Part shown: positions 10,470 to 19,764 of the stretch, piece after piece
How positions within the stretch are numbered: the stretch's first letter is position 1
How the letters are laid out: every line of letters begins with the position of its first letter
NCBI GenBank assembly: GCA_033675265.1
Contig: JAUJYZ010000282.1
Span: 124,001 to 188,000, forward strand
Direction of reading: 5' to 3'
From: Actinostola sp. cb2023
Lineage: Eukaryota; Cnidaria; Anthozoa; Actiniaria; Actinostolidae
Length of the DNA stretch: 64,000 nt
The notes under the pieces: generated by a model
Seen by the model: only the letters and a program-made list of their open reading frames with translations
The model's database searches: none
What the model was told of the DNA's origin: nothing
Made by a program: the position numbers and the translations under genes

Positions 10470-11673
10470 CATCGTGTCCTTATTTTGTACACAACAACTT
10501 TGGAGGGATTGATACGAAGATCCAGAGCATGTACATCCACCATATTCAACACAGTCCATCATTATTACCTTCTAAGTAGAACCTCCTTTTTTGAAGTAAC
10601 CATTACTTAATAAGCCCTTTCACGGTTTTTCGCCGCCATTTTGAATAGATGATTTCCGAGATACGATGGTCGCTGTCAAAAGTATCGCGGGCGGGCATGG
10701 AAACGAGGTATTTTCGGGCAAGAATGTAAACAAACAAATCCTTTTAAAAATGTCGTCGTAAGATAAAAGCCGGTAAAATATCCATATTTTGGACGATATT
10801 ACCTTCCACGAACAATTCTCACCTGTGTCTTTACTGTCAACAATGTATTAGCAGCCTGTAAAACAATGACTTGGCACTCTTGTAGTGTTTTTGGCTGTGA
10901 AAAGATATGTCGTCCAACACAATTTTCAGAGCTCTTGAAGAACTGGAGGGAGCAAACTCGACGTTTTTCAAGCAGTACACTGTGCCTGATTTGAAGGAAT
11001 ATCTCTCGTACTTGGGAATACCAACGTACCATAATGGAAAGGTTTATACAAAGGAAAAACTTGTTGATCTAGCGGTAAACGCGTACAAGTTGAAGTTGTT
11101 GCCATCTCTTGACAAAGAAAATCGTGATGAACTAATTGCAAAGAAACATCACCAAGATAACATTCATTTACCATTAATTACTAACTTAAAGACTGGCTGG
11201 ACTAAAAACCTCACTCATGCACCGTACATGTTGTATCCAGATATCTACAACTATTTGATAAACAAACCAGGTTACGATCTGAACGGTTTAAAAGCATACA
11301 AGTCTTTGACGGCCTATAAACTAATGACTGATGGTCATGTAGAAGATCTTCAAATCAATCCACAGGGAAGATTTGTCTTCATTAAATGGAAAGTCAAACT
11401 CACCCAAAGGAGTAAAACATGGAATGGGAAAGCAGTATATGAACCTTGGGCTATCGTACGAGAAAATGGCGTTGTGCTAGCTGCCCACATGAGTGTCTTG
11501 GCGGCTATGATGGAGCCTGCCGGCATGTCGCTGCTGGTCTTTTTGAACTTGAAAGAGCATTAAGAGAACTTGATGAAAAACCAGCATGTACTGAGGAGGC
11601 CTGTATGTGGAAGAAAAGGAAAAATGCAACTAAAGACCCAATACCTATTAAAAAGCTAAAACAAGCAACTGCT

Positions 11674-13604
11674 CACCCTTGCGAAATGGATTCCCAGAAA
11701 CCTTGGAATTCCTAGGAATTCCTAGGAATTCCTAGGAATTCCAAATAATTCCAAGTCATGCAAATTAGGTTGAACTGAAAACCTTGGAATTGCTGGGAAT
11801 TTTTGAGAATGCTTTCACACCAACTTGGAATTGTTTGGAATTCCTAGGAATTCCAAATAATTCCAAGACATGCAAATTAGGTTGAACTGAAAACCTTGGA
11901 ATTGCTGGGAATTTTTGAGAATGCTCTAAAACCAACTGAGAATTGTTAGGAATTCTTAGGAATAACCCATGGCCAATAATTCAAAGACTGAAAAGAAAAC
12001 TTTTGAGAATTGGTTTTTAAAATTCTTGTAAGGGATTTCTATAAGCGCAAAGCCCGCTACAAGTCTTCAAAATACCGTATTTAAAAAAATGTCCAGCAGT
12101 CAAAATATATTTCATGATTTTCAAGGAATCATCTTAGCTGATTAAATTCAAATTCTCCTTTGAAGTTTGTTATTTTTCAATTTGAAAAGTTTGCCTTTAT
12201 TTTTGCTACGAAAGACGCCTGACGAGACACTTAGGAAATTTCACAGCAACTTTGTCTGGCCGAGGGAGTCTAGTTCCAAGCTCCATATTTGGAGCATATC
12301 CCCTGCAGAGCTTCACTCTGATTGGCTACTGACACAGTTTTGAATTCTTGTGACCCGCCATGTTGTTATTCTTCGCTTGGTTAACGTTAACATAAACGTG
12401 TAGTGGAAACTATTAGTCGAATAATCACTCTTTTCTTCAACTAAATCCCTGGAGAACGACATGGAACAATTGACATGTGTTGCAGAGTGTTATTTCTTGA
12501 CAAATATGCGGTGAAATACAAGAAATTGTGCTGAATTCACAAGGTAAGATTCGATTCTATACTTTAGGTCATGAAGCCATTCAAATGTAGCCAAAACGGC
12601 CTGATTTACAGTAGATCAGATCAAAGTAGTCTTAGATAATGAACAAACCAATACTTTGTTGAAATACTTTGCTTACAACAGAACATATTAAGACTGTTTT
12701 TCTCTGATTATGAATGCCGATTAAGTATTAATTTCGCAAATGAACCAGTCAGTTCAACAGCAATGATTTTTAACTTTATAAATACTCACTGAAAGAGATT
12801 TGAACAGTGGTTTTAATACCTGAATCTACATTAGCTTACACAGCTCAAGAAACTACGTTGTATAGAAGTATTCTTACATTGTATTTCAGTTCTGAGTGCT
12901 TTCAGTTATTAATGAATGTACTATATGCACTGATCAATATTAAGTTATTGAGCTTTCCTGTGATCCTTCCATAACAACTAACAATATTCTCTGGTAGATT
13001 ATGATGATATGCTTTAAAACTTTTATGTTTTTCTTCAATAGAATGAAGCATAACAAATGGTGGTGGACCGCATTATAAGTCAAGAGGTCAACAAAAAGCT
13101 AAGAGAACTGACATCAGTCTGTACAAAATAATTCAAAAAGTGATTTCGATAGCATTGAATCCAAGTGAATGCCTTCTAATAATTTTATTGTATTTTTTAT
13201 GTCAATGAAAATATATTTATACATGCAGGGAAATTAATTCACATTAAATTTCTGCTTTAAATCACTGGTTTCTAGCTTTTTTTATATGTATTCTTACAAA
13301 TTCCCATTTATTCCTAAGAATTCCCAAGTATTCCTAGGAATTCCTAGGAATTTTGGGGCCATATTGAATCACTGGTAGAGATTTGGAATTCCTAGGAATT
13401 CCTAGGAATTCCAAAGCTGATATTTGTAGGTTTGGAATTCCTAGGAATTCCTAGGAATTCCGAGTCCGAATTACCGTGAAAATTCACACCTTTATTCCTA
13501 GGAATTCTTAGGAATTCCTAGGAATTCCTAGGAACAAAATCCTAGGAATTCCTAGGATTATCCTAGGAATTCCTAGGAATTCCAAGGTTTATTTCGCAAG
13601 GGTG
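11674..13604. mobile_element. Non-autonomous element rich in TAGGAATTCC repeats, inside the YqaJ gene
   Basis: The ends are inverted repeats starting CACCCTTGCGAAAT at 11674 and ending with its complement at 13604, each followed inward by CCTTGGAATTCC and tandem CTAGGAATTC words. A ~120-bp segment with TTGGAATTGCTGGGAATTTT is repeated (about 11780 and 11895). The interior has no ORF. No clear target duplication is visible (CT on the left, AT on the right), though removing the element plus 2 bp restores the host reading frame. Confidence 0.72.
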
Positions 13605-14077
13605 ATTCCGACAACGACCCACGACCACTGGATGTTAAAAAGCCAGACCTTAAAGTGAGAAGAGAAACCGATATAATTGATGCTATTAGACGAACAACTC
13701 CTGATGCCACCTGTCTCAATTTGTTCTTAAGCTCTACTAGTATATATTACAAGCTCAAATGTCAAACAAACCTCTCCTGAAGATGACTGTAACATAGACA
13801 CAACACTAACTATAACAACAACACCTCTAATTGTACCTACCATGCTAGAACTTGTGAAAGATTTAGAAAACTTCAGTCCTTCACAAGCAGAACAAGTAAT
13901 TAAGAACTACAAACTCTCTGAAGATGAGGTATGTATATAAATAATATACCAGCAAATTGATTGTATATCAGCTGCATGTACTGACTCAGTCAGTGAAATT
14001 ATTATATAGTGACAATTTTCGAAAATTTTAAATTTAAAGTTTAAAGTATTTATAGAGTTAGATCACTGGACCCATGC

Positions 14078-14236
14078 ATATACACCTATTTCAAAAAACG
14101 TTGGCATCTGAAATCTAAATCTGAAATCTGAATCTGAAATATTTTTATTATTGTGGGTATGAGTTGTGATCTATCTTGTAATTACTGGAATATTCCTGCA
14201 TTTCAGATGCCACTGTTTTTTGAAATAGGTGTATAT
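14078..14236. mobile_element. Hairpin MITE in the intron of the YqaJ gene
   Basis: The termini ATATACACCTATTTCAAAAA and its complement enclose 159 bp with second-level pairing (GGCATCTGAAAT with ATTTCAGATGCC). A related pair of ends (TACACTTGTTTTCAAAAACG) occurs at 19224-19429 in element B. Confidence 0.7.
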
Positions 14237-14987
14237 AATGATTATGCAACACTTAATCTCTTGGAATAGCATCCTTCATCATGCACATATTAATTATATA
14301 CTAGGTTGGCTTCTTGGCAGCAGAAACAACAGGCCAGTCAAAGAATAACAATTGGTTTAGACACAGGCAGTGGAGGATAACAGGATCTGTTGGCCATAGA
14401 GTTAAGACACTAAAAGAAAGCACAAGTCCAAAAAGTATAACTGATTGTATTAGCCACAAAGAAAAGAACCTAAGTGGTATTGAAGCCATAGAATATGGTA
14501 AGAAAAGAGAAGAAGTAGCCATATTATGTTATGAAAAGGGAAACAGAAAAATGCATGAGCAATTCCAGATTGAAAGAACTGGATTGCATCTCTTAAAAGA
14601 CAAGTGTTACATTGGTGCAAGTCCAGACGGCCTGGTTTCATGCAAATGCTGCAATACAATAACACTTGAGGTGGAGTCCATATTTTCAAGAAGAGATGAA
14701 GATCCAAAGCAAGTGGCAAGAGAATTAATTCATTGTTTTGTGTCATCTGATGAGACAGTTAAGCTGAAACCTTCAAGTCCATGGTACACGCAATATACAA
14801 ATGCAGATGTTATGTACATCATGTACAAATGCAATTTTATTAATTTGCACTGACAAAGGTATTCATGAAATTCTTGTTGATTTTAACTTTGAATTTTGCA
14901 AAGACCTGGTTAGCAAAATTGAAACATTTTGGTTTGCATCTATTTTACCAGAGCTCTTAAATAATATAACTGAATAATAACATTATT

Positions 14988-15432
14988 TTGAGTAGAAAAT
15001 TGATAACGACTAGATTTCTAGATTTATTTCTCGACGTTTTGATGCCTAAGCAAGCATCGTGGAAATCTAGCTGTTATCAATTTTCTACTCAAAGTCTGCA
15101 GAACCAAAATTAATGTTTATAATTATTTTTTTAATTTGAGATAGATACAAATGTAGATAGATTAAAAGATAGATCAGACTTTACATAAATAAGTCACAAT
15201 AATGCCAATGCAAGTTTTATATTAATAATAAATATTATTGTAAAACATTTGGTATATACAAAATGAATCATATGAATGTACAATAGAACACCTGCATACA
15301 TGTACTTTAAAAATGTGGAAATTGCAGCCAGGATTCATAATTATTATAATAAAAGTGATTGACTCTGGCTTAAACTGTGTGAAATTTTAAACACACAGTT
15401 TAAGCCAGAGTCAATCACTTTTATTATAATAA
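14988..15432. repeat. Two hairpins in the A intergenic spacer
   Basis: Hairpin 1 (14988-15093) pairs TTTGAGTAGAAAATTGATAA with its complement. Hairpin 2 (15341-15432) has perfect ~40-bp arms (ATAAAAGTGATTGACTCTGG ... ) around a ~10-base loop. Both lie between the 3' ends of the two convergent genes and may be MITEs. Confidence 0.75.
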
Positions 15433-15525
15433 CCTGCATACTTTTTTATTCAGTCTTTGCATGTTGATAGGGTCAAGAAACAAACTGGTCATCAACTCTA
15501 GATCTATTGTACATTTATACAACAT

Positions 15526-17220
15526 TCATTTAACCAGGGGAGGACCCATGTTGCAAATAGCAGCACAGACAGTTACAACTTGGTCAAGGACAGGTAATAA
15601 TTTAAGTGGGATAACCCCTTGAAGTATTTTAAAATTCTTTAGGTACCCAATAGCTCTTTCAACATGTATTCGAGCTCTGGCTATTCGTCTTGTCTTAGTG
15701 ACTTCGTTGCTTGTGAGTGGTTTTCCTTTTGAAAAAGGAGGGATATTCAGGGTACATTTTCTAAGCAAAACTAGATCTCTAATAGTAAAACCCCTATCCG
15801 CCATGATGTCATCTCCTTCACTTAACATATTCAAAAAACCAGATTGTGACACAATGTCTCTATCAGAGATACGCCCTGAGTACAATGTAGATAAGAATGT
15901 AAAGTTACCATTAGGAGAAATAGCTACAAGAAGCTTAAAGGTATTTGAATGCTTATAATCGCTCCAGGTTTTGGACTGTGCATTTGGAGAAGTTGGTTTT
16001 TGTATAAAAAACTCTGTACAATCAATGATTGCTACAGTATTGGGGTAGTTTAAAAATTGATTAGGTAAATTGAACACTATTTGTTCTCTTGTTGGCCACT
16101 TAATTAAAAATTTAAACTCATGATAAAGAAAATTGATCCATGTGTTAAATATTTGAGATATTCTACTAAGTGACACTCCAAACATATTAGAGAGAAATTC
16201 TTCAGGGAAGTTTAACCTGATCTTCACTAATGTAATTATAAACTCTTCAAATAGTGACAATTTTCTTTGTGGTCCTGGCTTCATTTGAAATTCATTCTCC
16301 TAAAAATATATAACAGAGATATATTTTAGAAAACGTAGCATATTTACACTATATAAAGATGGACGCAAAGAAAATTGCTATTAGTTATTGTAGACTATAA
16401 ACAACTGTAGAATATTATAGGTGGATTTCATATTCACCATGTATGCTTTTGAAGGACTTTGGTCATTGTAGTTACCACTATAACACAGTTTATCTGCAGC
16501 TGTTTTGAGAATGTCAAAAATTGACATTAATAGATCAACATTTTGAAAACCAGTATAAAACTTTACTTGTTGATCATTTTCGGTGATGTCTTGAATAAAG
16601 AACTCTCTTTTTAATGTGTTTTTGTCTTGATGGTGTTCCTTTATATTTTGTAAGTCCGAGATGTCATCCGCGGTCAAAGTTGTTTGAGTACTAAGACAGT
16701 TATTAGAAGCAGCATAATCATGGTCATTGATGCTTTTATTTTGTGGGTGCACACAGCAGCTAGCCAGTTTCACTTCGTGAACATCCGGACCCTCGCAAAG
16801 AGGTCGCTTTTTTTCGCATTGGAAATTTTCGTTATTTTCTTGTAACGCCGATCTTTCGTATGGCAGCTTTCTCTTTGCCGTAGGTAATTGGTATAGTGGG
16901 GATGATACTTCATGAACTGTTGGTACAGGATCTGCTTTTATAGGGCCGAAGCCGAGCTTGAAATGCGCCGAGCAGACAGTGTGATTAGGTGTGATCGCCA
17001 AGATGGTCTTGATGTCTTTTCGCCGTATAAAGTGTAGCCAGCTTTTCTTCAATATGGAGTCTTTCGGAAATTTGTAAAACTTGATGTTCTGCATGTTAGG
17101 ATATATTTTCTGGTGATCACAGTCATGGTTTGGACTTTTAAAAATGCAGTTGTTCACACAAGCCAATTTCTTTCGTTCGGTGTTTTCACAGCCAAAAACA
17201 CTACAAGAGTGCCAAGTCAT
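15526..17220 (-). CDS. THAP-DDE_Tnp_4 transposase of element A, apparently intact, two exons
   Basis: The cut-and-paste transposase. Exon 1 (17220-16438) starts with a THAP zinc finger: CSVFGC, a Trp in KSWLHF, VCSAHF, and DPVPTVHE in the place of the AVPTIF box. Exon 2 (16299-15526) is the DDE_Tnp_4/HARBI1-type catalytic domain, with IIDCTEFFI, MADRGFTIRD and HVERAIGYLK giving the D, D, E triad at about residues 354, 429 and 475. A 138-bp intron (16437-16300) has a GTGAAT donor and a TTTTTAG acceptor; joining is in phase and gives 518 residues. The start is the ATG at 17220 because the THAP motif begins five codons later. The start codon lies inside the right TIR. No stop or shift was found, so this copy could still be active. 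Confidence 0.85.
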
Positions 17221-17789
17221 TGTTTTACAGGCTGCTAATACATTGTTGACAGTAAAGACACAGGTGAGAATTGTTCGTGGAAGGTAATATCGTCCAAAAT
17301 ATGGATATTTTACCGGCTTTTATCTTACGACGACATTTTTAAAAGGATTTGTTTGTTTACATTCTTGCCCGAAAATACCTCGTTTCCATGCCCGCCCGCG
17401 ATACTTTTGACAGCGACCATCGTATCTCGGAAATCATCTATTGGGGCAAACTTTTTGGAGTGGGACTGGGTACTAGTGTTTTTATTCGAAAATCCCCAAC
17501 GAATGGATCGAGTGTACTGCGAAGTTTTCGGGCTTTTTCGCTTATTTTACTGCAGAAATTATTAGTTTTTTCGACTACAATACACAGATTACAAGTTGTT
17601 TTAGGGTTGTGAGGAGTTTCTGATCACTGATTCAGGATGGACATTTAGTGGATTTTTTCAGAGAGATTTACCCGGGAAATCGCACGTGGTCGCTAAGGAA
17701 CGCAACATTTGTAAGTAAATAAACAAACTTGTTGATTTCGCTATTTGCTTGTTTACGTGTCTTTATTTGTAACAACTGTTGTTCCTATT

Positions 17790-19170
17790 ATGCCTCACTA
17801 TCATTGCTGTGTTGCTGGTTGCGATAATGACTCGAGGTATCCTATGAAAATAGTCAATAGAGGCCATGTTGAAAACCTGAAATTTCATTTCTTTCCTAAA
17901 AACGAGGAAGGAAGAACAGCGTGGGAGAAGCAAGTTGGTAAAGGTCTGGTGGGTTTTAAGGCTACCAATTATAAAGTCGTTTGTTCAAACCATTTCCAAT
18001 ACCGTAAACCGACAAATGACTCATCTTACCCTACCTTGTTCCTGGTTAAACGTGACTTTGATAATCCTTCACCACAAAAACGAAAGTGTGTAAGATATCT
18101 TAAACTAGAAACAGTTGAAACTGGTACAATTAACACTGAGTCTGATATGTGTGAAAATGAAAAAGAAGATGAGGACTTGCTAGAAGCTGTGCTTGTGTTG
18201 CCTAGCCTTTTGTTTGAGCACATTACTCGAGAATCAGATGTACGAAAGTTTACAGGATTTAAAACACCTGATATATTCAGAATGATTTTCAGTCACCTTA
18301 GGATAACAGCAGATGCTATGAAATATTGGAAAGGCCCGATGCAAACAGAATCTGAATCTTGTAAATCAGATCCCCTCCAAGAGCAATATCAGTTACCCAA
18401 AGCTGGGAAAAGAGGAAGTAAACGAAAGCTACTTCTAGAGCAAGAGTTTTTGCTGGTTATGATGAGAATTAAATTAGGGTTGACAGTAGATGATCTTGCA
18501 TTTAGATTTAAGATATCTGCAGGTCTATGCAGTATGATATGCTTTACCTGGATAAGACATATGTCAAAGGAACTTCAACCCTTAATTGTTTGGCCTGAGA
18601 GAGAGGAGGTACATAGGAATTTACCAGACAGTTTTAGGAGGTACTACAGAAAATGTAGGTGTATCATTGACTGCACTGAGTTTTTTATTGAAACTCCTTC
18701 AAGTCTAAGAGTTGCTGCTCAGTGCTGGAGCAATTACAAGCATCATTACACAGCCAAAGTACTGATAGGGATCACCCCAAATGGCTCAATTTCATTTGTC
18801 TCTCATATGTATGGTGGGAGGGCAAGTGATGTCTACATTGTAAAAAGATAGCGGTCTTCTGAAAAAACTCCAACCCGATGATCAAATTATGGCCGACCGT
18901 GGATTTAAGATCAGTGAACTCCTTGCATTTCAACAATGTTCTCTTGCAATTCCTCCCTCGACTAGAGGTGAACATCAGATGTCTAAGGATGACGTTCGGT
19001 CCACCTCTCGTATTGCAAATGTTAGAATTTTTGTAGAAAAAGCAATTCGCAGGGTGAAGGAATACCGAATCCTTTCAAATGAGATTCCTGTATCACTACT
19101 CCCTCTACTAGATGACATTATCAATGTATGTAGTGCCTTGGTAAATCTTCAGGATCCATTGTGTGTATGA
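17790..19170 (+). pseudogene. THAP-DDE_Tnp_4 transposase of element B, single frameshift
   Basis: Starts at ATG 17790 (MPHYHCCVAGCDN) rather than the in-frame ATG at 17745, because the THAP finger begins here and the earlier ATG lies in the TIR. THAP signature: CCVAGC, VCSNHF and SSYPTLFL. The catalytic domain follows with CIIDCTEFFIE (first D), MADRGFKISE (second D) and VEKAIRRVKEY (E). The frame breaks at GTAAAAAG (A run 18842-18846); with one A fewer, GLLKKLQPDDQ would connect to MADRG. No intron is evident, in contrast to A. A one-base excess in a homopolymer may be a real mutation or a sequencing error. Confidence 0.8.
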
Positions 19171-19223
19171 TAAAAAAGCCATCAATAATATTAATGAATA
19201 TTGTATTGGACTGATCATACATG

Positions 19224-19619
19224 TACACTTGTTTTCAAAAACGTTATCCATTTACAAATTACAAAATAGTAAATAGTAGAAAGGAATTAATTAGAGACAA
19301 AAGAAATTCAATCAAGCTGAACTCTGACTCATTGTTTCTCTAATTAATTCCTTTCTACTATTTATTACATTTTGTATTTACTATAATTTTGTATTTTGTA
19401 AATGGACAACGTTTTTGAAAACAGGTGTATACAGATGTATAAAATCTTTTATAACATAGCATTGATATAACGTGCGCTCTGATTGGCTAATTAGTGTGCG
19501 CGAGCGTGCATCCATAACTCAATGGACGCACGCTCACGTCATTGCCATAGCGCACGCTCTGAAATCAATTGGAAAATAAAATTGTTTTATTTGAATTTGC
19601 AGTAACTATGTTATAAAAG
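19224..19619. repeat. Two hairpin MITEs in the B intergenic spacer
   Basis: 19224-19429 pairs TACACTTGTTTTCAAAAACG with its near complement and has long inner pairing (AAGGAATTAATTAGAGA). 19446-19619 has ends CTTTTATAACATAG and CTATGTTATAAAAG. The position is the same as the hairpins of element A, between the convergent gene ends. Confidence 0.75.
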
Positions 19620-19764
19620 AAATGGTCAACGCTTCAGCTGTGCGTCTGATTATCAAAATATCTGATTTTTTCCCCTCACACTCTAATAAAGAAACAATTT
19701 ATTGTACAAATCAAACAATGTAAAAATATTTAAAACCTACACAATGTCAGAGTCAGAGCTAGAT

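Larger units (their letters stand above)
10907..14977 (+). pseudogene. SAP-SWIM-YqaJ accessory gene of element A, multiply broken
   Basis: The second gene of the element, a presumed nuclease or DNA-binding helper of unknown role. Exon 1 starts at ATG 10907 with a SAP-like segment (residues ~24-60: YTVPDLKEYLSYLGIP ... KLVDLAVNAY). A SWIM-type zinc motif follows, with LAAH in the first frame and ECLGGYDGACRHVAAGLFEL in the next: one base is missing near 11488. A 1931-bp element (11674-13604) interrupts the next part; coding resumes as LDVKKPDLKVRRETD, with a stop near 13777. A donor (GATGAG/GTATGT, ~13929) and acceptor (ATACTAG, ~14304) bound an intron. The YqaJ part (14305-14977) has RITGSVGHRV, EYGKKREEVA and IGASPDGLVSC, but where families have E-x-K it reads LEVES, losing the lysine. 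A further one-base shift near 14830 precedes TDKGIHEILVDF. No PHD finger is seen, unlike B. Confidence 0.75.
10612..17442. mobile_element. Element A, ISL2EU-like, right tip missing
   Basis: TIRs of ~261 bp lie at 10644-10904 and 17183-17442 as near-identical inverted copies; the extra 32 bp at the far left tip (10612-10643) has no partner on the right. The TIR includes the transposase start codon and its first dozen codons, so the left TIR carries a copy of them (ATG at 10866). The YqaJ-type gene starts at 10907, three bases past the left TIR. The two genes converge on a spacer (14978-15525) that contains two hairpin MITEs. Confidence 0.82.
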
